Source: Phymatolithon calcareum
Lineage: Eukaryota > Rhodophyta > Florideophyceae > Hapalidiales
NCBI GenBank assembly: GCA_977006965.1
Contig: OZ345356.1
Location: 1,736,001-1,800,000 of the forward strand
Length of the DNA: 64,000 nt
Reading direction: 5' to 3'
Within the stretch, counting starts at the first letter, position 1; every line of letters begins with the position of its first letter. Made by a program: the position numbers and the translations under genes. The notes under the pieces were generated by a model. That model saw only the letters and a program-made list of their open reading frames with translations, was not told where the DNA came from and did not search any database. This document shows positions 1-10,690 of the stretch, one piece after another.

Positions 1-3
1 TTT

Positions 4-1030
4 TTGTCTCACGTACACGCTGCAATTGAAAACATTCCTGACGGACTTGTCATCATATCTGACAGGCAAAAGGGCCATATTGCTGCTCTCTGTGACACAT
101 TTCCGTCCACCGCCACGGCATCGCGTATGAAACACCTTGCAGACAACGTTCGGAAAAACTTCAAGGATCACAGTGTGATCGGGCCAGTCATGTGGGATGC
201 AGCACGTACGTTTGACATCAACGTTTTCCATCAAAAATTGCAAGAAATAAGCAGAATTAACGCCCGCGCGGCGGAGTACATACAGCAGAGCAACCCCACC
301 TGCTGGGCCAATTCTATGTTCCAAGGAGGACGTTACGGAATTCTGACGTCCAATATGGCGGAAGCATTTAATTCATGGATTGGTGCAGATGCCCGTGAGC
401 TTCCTGCGATCAATTTGATTTCGAATATTTCTATGAAAATTTCGAAACTAATTTTCGACAGAAGGCGCTTCGTAGCGGGATATGATACCTCTCCAGCTGC
501 GGAACAGTCCCTATACATGCACAAAATACTGCTCGATTTTTGCGCTGTTGGCCGCCGGATGAATGTGCATTGTTCTGGAGGTAATTTTTTGATTATTTCT
601 GGCAAGCAGTATAAGGTGAATTTGGATGACCGTTCATGCACGTGCATGCATTGGCAGGAATATGAATACCCGTGCATTCATGCCTCTGCGTCAATTCTAT
701 ACGTTCGTCGTTTGCTCCCAGAATCCTCGCTGCCGTTGGGGGAATTTGTTGGAAGCTGGTATCAAAAATCCACATTTTTCAAGATTTATCAAGGAGAAAT
801 AGTTATGCCACCGTTACCGGATCTAAGAGGTGCACTTTCAGAGCATGCCGATCTTCCTCCGGTGACTAGGCGCCCGCCAGGAAGGCCTGAAAAAGGCGTC
901 TCATAGCTTGCTCTGCATCTGACCGGTCCGTTACGTGTAAGAAATGTAACAAACCTGGCCATAATAAGCGCTCCTGCAAGGAAGCCGTTGAGCTCCAGCG
1001 GCCCTCTCAGTCCCCCTCCGATCAATAAAC
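4..1030 (+). pseudogene. MULE (Mutator-like) transposase, C-terminal part, frameshifted
   Basis: The frame is open from the window edge to 906 and encodes about 300 residues that resemble the end of a MuDR/MULE transposase: a helical stretch with ANSMFQGGRYGILTSNMAEAFNSW-like composition (the 'SN.AE.fN.w' hallmark), then a SWIM zinc finger (CTCMHWQEYEYPCIHA; CxC, then CxH) around residues 210-226. A second zinc knuckle of form CX2CX4HX4C (TCKKCNKPGHNKRSC) lies at 933-977, but in another frame. The two frames meet in the A-rich run near 890, where the protein changes from GRPEKG to a premature stop at 904-906. In the other frame the reading continues to a stop at 1026-1028. In MULE transposases the SWIM finger is normally followed by such a knuckle, so a one-base indel near 890 is the simplest reading. 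The N-terminal DDE core lies outside the window. The element is a defective cut-and-paste DNA transposon fragment. Confidence 0.8.
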
Positions 1031-1110
1031 TGATGTTATTTCTGGACCCCATAATTTTATGCTGCCCCGCATTACACCAAAGCTATAATCATAACAACAC
1101 TCATGCATGG

Positions 1111-1157
1111 TGGTCATTTTAGTAAATACGGCAAACTACGTGGTCATTTTAGTAAAT
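1111..1157. repeat. Two 17-bp direct repeats 30 bp apart, next to MULE
   Basis: The sequence TGGTCATTTTAGTAAAT occurs at 1111-1127 and again at 1141-1157. It lies 80 bp beyond the transposase stop and just before the flank shared with the MP gene copies begins (about 1160). It may be the terminal region of the MULE. The partner terminus is outside the window, so this is only suggestive. Confidence 0.4.
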
Positions 1158-1187
1158 TCCCCTAAAATCTACTGCAGGCACGACAAC

Positions 1188-1718
1188 TTTTTTTTGAATT
1201 TTGAATTTATTAAGCGCCCTCAGAAACACTAATAAGACTGTACGGGAGATGCGTTTCAGATGCTACTACCTTGGTAGCTCTGTTACTCTGTTAAAGCCCG
1301 CAAAACCCGGGCTCGTTGCTATCGTCGTAGCCCTAGCTGCAAAAACCCTCCTCCAGAGAAGGTGGAGGGAAAAGCTTAGAGTCCACTTGTCCTGTTCGTA
1401 GGAAACTCAGCGTCGCCGTTCTATTTTGTCTTGGTCTATTCCATGTCGTCATAAAAGACGATTGTGAGGAATAGTACTTTGTCAAGTGCCTTTTCAGTCT
1501 CACTAGTCTCCTCTTCTGTTAGTCGATATCTTTGAAGGTACACTTCGAGCTTGTTCATGAGAGTTGGTACGATTTCACGGAATTTGTCTTCCAGAAGTGT
1601 GGTACTCAATGGGGGAAAACGTCCGAATGCCCATTTAATCGCCAATTGGCGGTGACATACTTTCGGTGGTTTGATGATGGCGGGAGAAGACCCAGGAATA
1701 TTATAAGGAATATTCCTC
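1188..1718 (-). mobile_element. LINE A, 5'-truncated 3' end (copy A1)
   Basis: On the minus strand the last about 85 codons of LINE A ORF2 can be read (HRQLAIKWAFGRFPP, ending VFYDDME), followed by the same 3' UTR found at 6677-6923 and 52520-52760. The element ends in a T run on the plus strand (1188 onward), which is its poly(A) tail. It replaces the C-terminal third of MP1. The left flank (GGCACGACAAC) matches the 3' flank of MP3 at 36045-36055 and the right flank matches MP3 near 36490, so about 440 bp of host sequence is missing and no TSD is visible. Confidence 0.85.
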
Positions 1719-2614
1719 ATGTCGCCTCGAAATGAAAACTGGGAGCTGCCTTGGTAGTCCTCAGGAAGCTGCTTCTGTATTTCGCGCAGATGGTCTTGGT
1801 TTCTCCCCAAATTGTCTCTCTTTATGTCCGTGTGTAGGCTGTCGAAATAAACATGTCGAATTGGCCGAAACCTCTTGAGCACTTGTTCTATCTTCAAGGG
1901 CCGCAACCCACATGCACAAACCACTAATGAAACTAATGCATTGCAAAATGCAAACGCCACAGATGCTGCTATCGCCCCAACAGACAGAAAGCCAGTACTA
2001 GCTGCAGCTACAATCGCCATTCCCGCAGGTACAGCAGGAGCTCTGAGCCATACTCCCTGACACCATCCCGCAATGAAGATTGGTATCCCGATCGATATCA
2101 GCACGAATACGTCAGGTAAGTCCTTGATCTTGAACGAGCATCGAGGGGCATTTTCAACCGGTTTAAACCTGTCGCCGCGGCCATTCTGAACGAAGTATGG
2201 TGCTTAACTGCAGTGCAATTATTTTTCCTTGGAGGTTACCAAGTTACTGCTTACTGCATGCAACTCGAGAGAGTGGCTGTCAAGAGAGCATTAAGCACAT
2301 CTATTGCCATCTGCATGAGTCCAAACACGAGCATGGCAGGTCCGAACCAGGCCAATCACTGAAGTCGCGTTTTCGTTGCCTGGATGACCTCCACAGACGA
2401 TAGAATCTCGGCTGCCACAGAGATCAAGACTTCTATGAGCTCCAGGAAAAGCAGGATCTTCAGCTTCCGGTGTGAGATGCGACATGGGTCAGCGGACTCC
2501 AGCACGAGCATGCCTTGCATTGCCGCGACCAAAATTGCACTGAAAGCAATGAGCTCGTTCCAACTCACACCAGGAAACAAATTTCGATTCCACGTGGCCG
2601 ATGCCAGAGCTCAT
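1719..2614 (-). pseudogene. MP1, multi-pass membrane protein pseudogene
   Basis: This is a broken paralogue of MP3 (36134-37320). The start codon equivalent lies at 2612-2614. An 11-base deletion near 2580 shifts the frame after about 12 codons, a Trp codon has become TGA (LQ-stop-LAW, near 2358), and the C-terminal two membrane segments are replaced by LINE A1. Hydrophobic segments 1-5 are still recognisable. In the hydrophilic linker after segment 5, MP1 reads in one frame (KRFR through DHLREIQKQLPEDYQ), unlike MP2 and MP3. The open frame that runs from here into LINE A1 is a chance fusion and not a gene. Confidence 0.8.
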
Positions 2615-2671
2615 TGTGGGTACTGGTGCACTATTGCTTCCGGTTTCCGAGGAAGAAAGGTAGATTTTTCA

Positions 2672-2691
2672 GAGTAGACCACGGTCTACTC
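2672..2691. other. Conserved 9-bp-arm palindrome upstream of MP1
   Basis: GAGTAGACC-AC-GGTCTACTC lies about 58 bp upstream of the MP1 start. The same element is found at 28814-28833 (one arm base changed) and 37378-37397 (perfect), at the same position relative to MP2 and MP3. It could be an operator-like or hairpin element, or an old insertion scar. Its function is unknown. Confidence 0.6.
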
Positions 2692-2734
2692 AAAACCGGA
2701 AGGTCGAGGTCCCGAGGGAGACCAGAGGTGGTTT

Positions 2735-3030
2735 TTTGTATTCCACTGAATCGTTTCACAACAACAACAAAAAACACTCAAAACTAGTTCTCAAAGTTAA
2801 TCACCCATAATCACGAGTACAGGAGAAGAGGCAATGAAGAGCTGTCATACTGTTGTATCTCGCACTTGGCGCTCAGAAAACATTTCTGAATTTACCACGT
2901 CCTGGAATTTCAGGTTAGTGTATTTGTTCATCTTCCAATCATATTTCTTTCCCTTCAGGCATGTTACGTTTTTAAAAAAACGTTAAAAACATATAGGTTT
3001 ATAGATATATTTCTTCTGCTTCTTGTTTTC
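2735..3030. repeat. LINE C 3' relic and conserved non-coding spacer of the unit
   Basis: A fragment of the LINE C 3' UTR (ACCAGAGGTGG ... CACTGAATCGT) is followed by spacer that also appears at 29600-29880 and 37980-38380 (for example CATACTGTTGTATCTCGCACTTGG without its ends). No credible coding sequence is present in it. Confidence 0.6.
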
Positions 3031-3046
3031 AGTGAGTTGTAATGCC
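3031..3046 (+). repeat. Target-site duplication, left, of full LINE A
   Basis: AGTGAGTTGTAATGCC at 3031-3046 is repeated exactly at 6924-6939. The uninterrupted version of the site is seen in copy 2 near 29855-29870 (ATAGAGTTGCAATGCC), so the element can be bounded to the base. Confidence 0.95.
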
Positions 3047-3048
3047 GG

Positions 3049-3687
3049 GCGTACACTGAGGAAGCTGTGCGGGACTTGCTAGCAAACAGGCGCCTCTTGC
3101 ACGTCTCATTCATTGGAAACTCAGTAATGGAGCTCCTGGTTGAGAAAGTGGATTCAACGCACATCATCAGTCTCTGTCGCTCAGGCAACATGATTCACAT
3201 GCCATGGTTCACCGCATTTGAGAACGCGCTGAGCACACGCAACACAGTAAACGCTCACGAAGCCCAGAAAAGAAACATGGGGAAGGTACGGGGAAGAGCG
3301 AAGTACTGTGCGGCAAAGGCAGACAATATTGTTGCGCGAGATTGGTACCGAGGAATGACGAAAGCTGCCAACAGAAGATTCTTCGACCTTTGTGTGGAGA
3401 GCGCAGTGACCGCAGAGAGGCGAAACCTGGTGTCACCAGATTTTCGTCCGGAACACTGCAATGCGATAGGGAACACAGATAGTACTGACAGAGAGACAGT
3501 TGATGTCCCACTTCGCTTGCAAACAGAAGTTAATCCAGGAGCAGCTGAAATCGCCATCCCAGAAGCGGCCTAATTAGCTGCGCAAGGGGCAGTAGAAGAC
3601 TCGAACCACAATTCCGAAGTTCCAAATGATACGACATCAGACGCTCTTGCGGGTCCCCAAGAGACAACCAAGAAGAATGCTATTTAA
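3049..3687 (+). pseudogene. LINE A ORF1, 5'-truncated, one internal stop
   Basis: The frame is open from the 5' edge of the element. It gives about 174 residues to a TAA at 3571-3573, and continues in the same frame to a natural-looking stop at 3685-3687, overlapping the start of ORF2 (3626) by about 60 bp. The protein is basic and hydrophilic and no zinc knuckle is visible. By position it should be the nucleic-acid-binding ORF1 protein that forms particles with the LINE RNA. The TAA at 3571 may be a nonsense mutation or the real end. Homology of ORF1 cannot be judged without a search. Confidence 0.55.
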
Positions 3688-6676
3688 GAAGAGGTGGCGT
3701 CTGGCAACCTTAAATGTTGGCGGCTCCCCGGAAACCCCAATGTACCTAGAGAAAATGATGACAAACCATGGAATCGACATAGCGGCAATAACAGAAACAC
3801 ATTTGAGACCAGAAGGGAAAATTCGGGCTGATTTCTTCTCCTTCAACGCAGTGCGCCCGCCTCCTCAGACTGGTCGAAACTCTGGAGGTGTCTCTCTTTT
3901 CTTCCGCAACCTCTGTGGAAGCCGTCTAATCTTCAAGCACGCGGAAACAAATTTCCAATTGATTATCGCGCAAGTGGGAGATAAGAAAGTTGGAGCTGTC
4001 TATATATCGCCGGCAGCAACCAGATCTGAAACTGACAAATGCCTCACCATGGTGAATACATATGCACGAGGCAAGGCAATTGTGTGTGGTGATTGGAACG
4101 CTCGCCACCTCAGATGGGACCAACGCGCAAATAGGAGGGGAAACCAAATTGTCCGTTGGGCAGCAGCTAAGAACTGGGATGTTAAAACCTGGACAGGTTT
4201 CAGTTTCCGCACAAAGCGCTATAAGAGCAACATCGACTTTTTCGTAAGCAAAGGCTTTACACCGACAGCGGTCAGTTCACCAACAGATGTATGGACTGGT
4301 AATACGCAACACCGACCAGTAACAACCAGTTTCTCGACTCGACAAGAGCATAGAAGGGTCCAAAAGCCTCGAATATCTGTGAAACTATGGAGGGATGACA
4401 GAATTCAAGAGCATGTTCGGGAAATATACGGAAAGACCATTCCAGGAATCGTCGAGGATTTGAAACGGTGCAGTTCCCGAGATCAACTAGACCGACTATT
4501 CGACAGAAGTGCCGAAAAGCTATGCAAACCATGGAGACAGAAGAAAACAACCCCGCTGCGCTACAAACCGTTTTGGAACACAACTCTTGAACGGATGTCT
4601 AAACGTCGCAAGAAACTACACAAGAAAGCTCGTGAACAGGATTCAGAGGAGGCTTGGCAGCGATATGAGGAATGCCGTTAAGAGATACGGAAGTTGTTGA
4701 ACAAAAGAAAGCAGCAGCAGTGTCAAGAATACCTAGATGATGTAGAAGAAAAGGATGGGTCCAAGGCGATTGAGCAAATCGCTAGAATGCAGAAGATGAG
4801 GACAAGAAGAACGTCAAGGAACAAGATGACTGGCCGTCCATTGCACAAAACACTGTTCACTGCTCACGTGTCCCAGACATGCCGAGATGAAGGAGGATGG
4901 CAACAAAGATCCTCCTATTTCCGTTGCCCTTCGCATATGCGCGTCCTTATCAGAAACGCACTCCTCAAAGCTCCGACGAAGAAGGCCCCAGGGCTGGATG
5001 AGGTGAAGACCGAAATGATGAAAGCTGACCGGGATAGAAGTGCAGACCTCGTCTTTGAGCTGTGGACCGCCTGCGGAAGATGTGGAGCTCTCCCGACAGC
5101 GTGGCTAAAAGCTCTCTTAGTCCCGCTGCACAAGAAAGGAGCCCATGACGATCCAAAAAATTTCCGACCAATATCTTTACTGAGTCAAGTCCGAAAGATT
5201 ATTGAGTCAGCACTGGATATTATGCTCCGCCGAAGATACAAGAACCACAGAATCCAACTGGGATTCCAAAAAGGCAAGAGCACGGACCTAGCAATCTTAA
5301 GGGCTCTGGAACTACAGAACCGAGGGCAGGGATGCATTGCTGTATTGGACTTGACGGCAGCGTACGACACAGTTCCACGAAAGTACTTGCAAGAGCGAAT
5401 GAGAGTTGTTCTACCACAAGACCTATGCGAGATGATCGAGGCTTTCCTGACACCGTCCTGGGTATCAACGATTGGCGATCCCCAGCAAAAGTGGTTTTTA
5501 ATCGACAGGGGAGTACCTCAGGGATCCCCGCTGAGCCCATGTTTGTATAATCTATTCATGGACGAATTCGCAGAAAGAATAAGCCAAGTTCCAAGGGATG
5601 TTGCCGACGTGGCAGCAGTTCGTTTCGCGGACGACGTGCTCCTAACGGCAAAATCACCAGTCGGACTACAGAGACTGTTAAATATTTCTTCGCAATGGGC
5701 AAGAGATAGACAAATGAGGTGGAACACGAAAGCCGGGAAGAGCGAAATTCTTCTCTCCGAAGGCACAAGATCACCCACATTCAAGTTTTCTGGGAAAACG
5801 CTGACAAAAGTCAAAGAAGTCCCATACCTTGGCATATCACTCAGCAGTGAGGGAGTTACCGACAATAAAATGCTTTAACGCATCCGACAGGCCAAGATAG
5901 CAGTGTATCAGCTGAGATCCCTTGGTGTAACAGCGCGGGGATTCAGCCCCTTAAAAGCAATCAAGATGTACAAGGCCTTGATACAGCCAAGATGGGAATA
6001 TGCCATGCACCTGACGCCATGGACAACAAGAGTTCAAACAGCTATTGCAGACGTGGAGAAGACTTTTTTTGGACAAGTATTTGGTCCAATCGCAAAAAAT
6101 CGAACCGCAAGACTTCGTCTTCTCTGTCGCATACATAATGCGGAAGACAGAAGACTAGTTCTAGCGTTACGAATGCTTGAACGAGCCAGAACAAGGAAAA
6201 TGGGCTTGCTCGCAGTCCCAAGAGAGGAAAGTGACGTTGAGGAATTGCAATGGGTGTGTCGTGACATATCATCAATGTCACATCACGACCTATTCGAGAC
6301 GGCACTAACCTATCTTAAGCAGCGAGTTTCAGCAAAATCGTTGAGGGACCTGCTCTTTAAAGACGAAGGAGAAGGCTTGGAGGCGAGCAGAAAGAGGAAT
6401 ATTCCTTATGATATTCCCGGGTCTGCTCCCGCCATCATCAGACCACCGAAAGCACGTCACCGCCAATTGGCGATTAAATGGGCATTCGGACGTTTTCCCC
6501 CATTGAGTACCACACTTCTGGAAGACAAATTCCGTGAAATCGTACCAACTCTCATGAACAAGCTCGAAGTGTACCTTCAAAGATATCGACTAACAGAAGA
6601 GGAGACTAGTGAGACTGAAAAGGCACTTGACAAGGTACTATTCCTCACAATCGTCTTTTATGACGACATGGAATAG
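3626..6676 (+). pseudogene. LINE A ORF2: APE endonuclease + reverse transcriptase, two nonsense codons
   Basis: A single reading frame of about 1016 codons is broken only by TAA at 4679-4681 and TAA at 5876-5878. The sister copy A4 has Lys (KEIRKL) and Glu (MLERIRQ) there. The endonuclease lies at the N-terminus (motifs LNVGG, TETHL, GDWNARHLRWD, IDFFV, QHRPVT). The reverse transcriptase follows: FRPISLLSQV, motif A AVLDLTAAYDTVP, motif B GVPQGSPLSPCLYN, catalytic FADDVLL, and motif D/E VPYLGISL. The C-terminal about 330 residues carry WEYAMHLTPW, LRLLCRIHNA and a final HRQLAIKWAFGRFPP domain shared by all LINE families here. There is no RNase H domain. It would nick the target and reverse-transcribe its own RNA in the nucleus. 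The otherwise open frame suggests recent activity. Confidence 0.9.
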
Positions 6677-7760
6677 ACCAAGACAAAATAGAACGGCGAC
6701 GCTGAGTTTCCTACGAACAGGACAAGTGGACTCGAAGCTTTTCTCTCCACCTTCTCTGGAGGAGGGTTTTTGCAGCTAGGGCTACGACGATAGCAACGAG
6801 CCCGGGTTTTGCGGGCTTTAACAGAGTAACGGAGCTACCAAGGTAGTAGCATCTGAAACGCATCTCCCTTAGAGTCTTATGAGTGTTTCTGAGGGCGTTT
6901 AATAAATTCAAAATTCAAAAAAAAGTGAGTTGTAATGCCCTCAAGTGCGCACAATTCGACCACCCGCCCACTCCTCGGGAGATATATTTTCCATGGTCTG
7001 TCCAATCACCTCTCGGTACTTTCTTTAAACTGTCTAAATGGAAAAGACAAAGATTGTCGTTTTAAATAGAGCCGTTTAGGGAAGGTTCGCCATGCTTACG
7101 CCATATACGAAACAGATTGGGCTATGGCAAAACTGCCTCTGTTTCACTCTATAAAGGGCGTATAGACCCTCATAGTCGTGGATCCTCGAAGTATCGCCAT
7201 TGACGACGCTCGAGTGTAGTGACCGTGGGGGAGCTCCGAGAAACTGTCCCACAAGGTCCAAAATAGTTTGGAAAAGTCTAAAAAATAGTTTTAAAGTTTT
7301 TATTTGTCGTATTTTCATGCTATCCAGTCGCCTGCGTGGCTCACCGGGTGGTCTGACCACGCACCATTGCCGTCATTCCCTTCGGGAATTGAGACCTTGG
7401 CGCTGGGACGCAGCAAGGAGGCAAACCTCTAAATCAACGGCTTGGTCAGCAATGCGAGTATGGACGACACGCTGATGTAGTCGCTCTGCTCTGCACCACC
7501 TTGGATACAATCCCTTGCGCGAACCGGCGAGAAGGTCACGAAATGATACTCAGTAGAAGAGACTTCGCAAGCAAGCAGACATCTAGATCGAAGACTGCCA
7601 GGTGGGATTTTGGAATTCTCAAAATCTCTGTTTGACGCATGTAGTCCTCACCCGGGAATGGAGCTCTCCAACAAAAGTGCAATAGATGCTATCTCACCCA
7701 CGAGAATCTCCCTCATCATCGATCTGTATGGGAGTTGATGAAGTACTAGACAACTCACCA

Positions 7761-7862
7761 CCAGGACAGAATCTAGCCAAAACCCCTTGGCCTTAGGAAA
7801 GTTGCCCCGAGCGTCAGCAGATGCGTTGGTAACTTTTAAATAAAAATCTACCTTTCTTCTTC
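7761..7862 (+). mobile_element. LINE C 3' end, 102-bp copy
   Basis: This short copy of the LINE C 3' UTR (CAGAATCTAGCCAAAACC ... TTTTAAATAAAAATCTACC) ends in a CTTCTTC tail. TSD TAGACAACTCACCA lies at 7747-7760 and 7863-7876. The paralogous site at 39650 is empty. Confidence 0.9.
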
Positions 7863-8065
7863 TAGACAACTCACCAGGTACCGATTTTGAAAACTGTATG
7901 CGATACAATGTGGGGGATGAAGAATGTCATGTCAATTATCCCGCTTTGATTTTTTCTCTTCTGAATTCACATACAGCGCAAGCAAGACATACACTAAGCA
8001 CTACAGAAGGTGTCTAGATAACCCAAGCTTCAATTTCTTAAGACCACTAAATATTAATCAGTTGA

Positions 8066-8499
8066 CTCGCGCTGCAGTATGCCTGCGGAAGATTCCCACA
8101 GGTGTCAACAACAAGTATGGCCGAAGAATTCGGCACAAAAGCCAGAGAGCATATGGAGACCCTTGAAAGCACGCTAGCAGGGTACGACCTAGAAGGAGAA
8201 AACGACTAGAAGCAGAAAAGGCGCTAGATGAGCTCTTACTATTTAGCAAGACACTCATAGAACGCATGGAGTACGAAGAAGGCCTGTATTGATTCGTATA
8301 AGGCAACGCAAAAAGCGGTCGAGTCCAAGCACCAGCAATCCTGTAGAGGACTGAGCTAGGATTACTTTGAATCCTGAGTTTTCCAGTCCACCATTCTAGT
8401 GGACGTTTCGTGAGCTGCGGAAAGGTAGGTAGCATCAGAGGAAGCCTCGCCCATATCTTCGGAAGTCTGTCGGGCTTTTAAATAAACTTGAATAAAAAA
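8066..8499 (+). mobile_element. LINE D 3' end, 5'-truncated
   Basis: The element carries the end of a LINE ORF2 (GRFPQVSTTSMAEEFGT ... KALDELLLFSKTLIERM, stop) with one frameshift, then a 3' UTR ending GGGCTTTTAAATAAACTTG plus an A-rich tail. TSD TTAATCAGTTGA lies at 8054-8065 and 8500-8511. The paralogous site at about 39855 is empty. Confidence 0.9.
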
Positions 8500-8640
8500 T
8501 TAATCAGTTGAGATTTATTCATCGAACATCTTTCTAAAAACCGAAAGAATATCCATCACAAGATTGCCAAACACTAAGTAAGCCTCTCTACCACAATCGC
8601 ATAACCACATCGCAAACAAGCGAGAGAAGCGACAAGCGCT

Positions 8641-9454
8641 TCAAGTACGAAACACGACACAATTCCTCATTGATTTCCCGGTAACGACATCGTTCCCCGC
8701 AACATTTCCCAAGTCAACCAGCATCTGATACTCCGACAACCACACGCGCACATATATGTCCTGTACGACACTACTCTGATTCCCTTAGAACGTTTGATGT
8801 TGTATTCCCGACCCCGACTGCACGTTCAAGTCTTAAACGTCGACGGTTCAAACTGCTGCGCTCTAAATTCCGTGATGCTGCGCGCCGTCCCGGAAGAAAG
8901 GATGAAATCCGGAACGATGCCGTTCACGTTGACGATGCCCAGCGACGGCGTCCCCTTCTTGAAGACGATTGCGGACGTGAATGACACGTCGGGTACGGCG
9001 GGCAGGGCGAAGGTGGAGAGTGCTGGAAAACCGGCAACGGTGAACTCGCAGGCGACAAAGGCAGAAAGACAGCCCGCGGAAGAAGGTGTTGCCGACGTGG
9101 ACGGAGTGGACGTTAGCGTCGCGATCGTCGTGGGCAACACGGAGACGGATCGACTGTTTGACGGCGACGGGCTCTGCATTTCGGCTTCCAGCGTAGGAGT
9201 ATCCGGGCCCGACGTGCCAGGCCCACGAATGCCTGGCTTGAAATCGGGACTTTCCGAAGGATCCGGCGTGAATTCGTCCTCCGTCGGCGACCCTGACATC
9301 ACACACACTGACGGCAACTACACGGGGCTATCCGTCGGTGGCGGCGTGGGAAACACGGGCCTGAAGGACGATTCCGGCGAATTAGAAAGATACTGAGCGC
9401 GCGCAGTGGCGACAGCGCGAGGAAGAGCAGTGGTAAGGGGGTCGGGATTGTCAT
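8641..9454 (-). pseudogene. SP1b, secreted Pro/Ser/Thr-rich protein pseudogene
   Basis: This is a paralogue of SP3 (39994-40845). From a start at 9452-9454 (MTIPTPLPLLFLAL) the signal-peptide region is deleted and shifted. The middle and C-terminal domain (AFVACEFTVAGFPALSTFALPAVPDV without its flanks) are open from 9317 to 8826. A one-base loss after STFKT creates a stop where SP2 and SP3 continue for another 47 residues. That tail (ending NCVVFRT) can still be read out of frame down to 8641. Confidence 0.8.
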
Positions 9455-9489
9455 TATGGGCGCCGCTGTGCCTGTGAGCGCCGGGCGGA

Positions 9490-9713
9490 TGAAGCGAAGG
9501 ATACGGCGTGAAGAAGTTTCAGACATCACTGGCGTTTCGGTGATTATTGGCACTGAAGGCGATTCCATGGTGGGGCTCTTCGTCGCAGGAACTGGTGCGG
9601 GAAACTAGGGAGTGAAGGACGGTAGAGATGATTCCGTGATTCCTCATGGGCGCAGTGGCAACAATGGCCTGGACGGTGACGAAGAGCAGTGATACGGGAG
9701 CTGGGTATGACAT
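9490..9713 (-). pseudogene. SP1a, duplicated 5' fragment of an SP gene
   Basis: A second SP start (MSYPAPVSLLFVTVQAIVAT) with an upstream TATA-like ATATAAC sequence at about 9759 lies just behind SP1b. Its first codons and 5' leader (GCCTGTGAG...) repeat those at 9385-9480. The frame is lost after the signal peptide. This is a partial tandem duplication of the gene's 5' end. Confidence 0.65.
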
Positions 9714-10690
9714 TGTGATGCGCTGATGTGCCTGTGAGTGTTGAGGGGGATGGTGAGGCGCGAATGTTATATCCGAAGATTTAGGGTAGGGGGAGTGGAA
9801 AGCAGCCGTACCTTCTTAATGGTTTGCGCGTTGCTGTTTAAATTTTCTGTATCTCAGCTCGGCGGTGAGCGCAGTATGCTGAAGCTCCGCAAGTTAGCGG
9901 TGTGCGTGTTTGGCTGAGGGAATGTAATTGCCGTTGGTTGACTAATGGCAACAGTGATTCGAGGGCACGAGTCTATGAATCATTGTAAACCGAACGAAAG
10001 GTTCGAACATTTCCTTCAGACGCAACGCATTTCCGGGCCAGAGTCGAGATGCGAAACGAAGGGAGGACGGGTGTCTTCCGCACTGTCTGCGCGGTGGAAC
10101 AAGGCTGTTAATGCTGCGAAGCGAAATGAAACAGTAAGGTTCCCGTACGAACGTTGAAAACGCACACGGAGTGCGATGCATCGTTGTCCAGGATTGCGGT
10201 TGGACATATTCCCCCGACAAGCGCGCTGTGTATGCCGAAGTGTGGGCCGTCCTGGCACTATTTATGAGCCTGTTATCGTTATACATAAGAAGATAACGGG
10301 CTCATCTGGCTGTTCGTGCGAGGTGGATTCGGTTTTCAGTTTGCAAGAGTGCAGGAGATATCAGTTTATTCGGGTCATAGACGTTCTCAAGATGAGCACA
10401 TGAGGATGTTATCGGACACATCGACGAGCGAACCAGGCGATACGCGTATGCCTAGAGTTATATGTTCAAAATTGTCAGAAAAGTGTGAATCTGGGAAGCC
10501 GGTGTTGGGGAATCACATAGCGTACAGGAACGATGCGCAACTGGTTCTGTGGATATCTGCTCGTGTATTGTGGCTTCTTAGTACCTGCATTCGAGATGGA
10601 ATTCATTGTTGTAGTCTAACGCCTTAAATCATGTGCAATAGTCAAAGTACTTTAGTTTATTGTTGAGGTGGCTATTTACCCAAGAGGAGG
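9714..10690. other. SP1 upstream region, no gene seen
   Basis: This is shared with the regions upstream of SP2 (32880-34313) and SP3 (40900-42090). No frame is conserved between copies. It presumably contains the regulatory region of the ancestral SP gene. Confidence 0.5.

Larger units (their letters stand above)
3047..6923 (+). mobile_element. LINE A, nearly full-length non-LTR retrotransposon
   Basis: The 3877-bp element is bounded by a perfect 16-bp TSD. It contains the end of ORF1, a complete ORF2 (APE endonuclease plus reverse transcriptase), a 3' UTR of about 245 bp and a tail AATTCAAAATTCAAAAAAAA. The first base falls inside ORF1, so the 5' end is truncated. Other copies are at 1188-1718, 14134-14410 and 52520-57731, and a related subfamily is at 12917-16080. 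The structure (ORF1 plus APE-RT ORF2, poly(A) tail, variable-length TSD) is that of target-primed LINEs. Confidence 0.95.
6940..8640. other. Spacer of duplicated unit, copy 1
   Basis: This spacer lies between the TSD of LINE A and the SP1 stop. It is shared with 29880-31370 and 38370-39990. It contains two retroelement 3' ends (7761-7862 and 8066-8499). On the minus strand short stretches keep similar amino acids in the three copies (for example LRPSAKVSIP and RLFQT-LDLV), but with stops in at least two, so no gene is called. Confidence 0.6.
1160..10690. repeat. Segmental duplication copy 1 (MP1-SP1 unit)
   Basis: This is the first of three diverged copies of a host segment. The unit reads, left to right: MP 3' flank, MP gene (minus), a palindrome, LINE C 3' fragment, spacer, SP gene (minus), SP upstream region. 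Here MP1 has lost its C-terminus to LINE A1, LINE A (3047-6923) interrupts the spacer, and SP1 is frameshifted. The right boundary is near 10650-10690, where similarity to 33600-33860 and 41340-41660 fades. Confidence 0.8.

Noticed and set aside
1436-2104. 222-codon minus-strand frame looking like one membrane protein
   Set aside because: It joins MP1 to the end of LINE A1 ORF2 by chance across an insertion junction.
7747-7876. Short (TTC)-tailed repeats considered as SINEs
   Set aside because: The long copy at 16093-16465 shows the repeat is the 3' UTR of a LINE ORF2, so the short copies are truncated LINEs, not an independent SINE.
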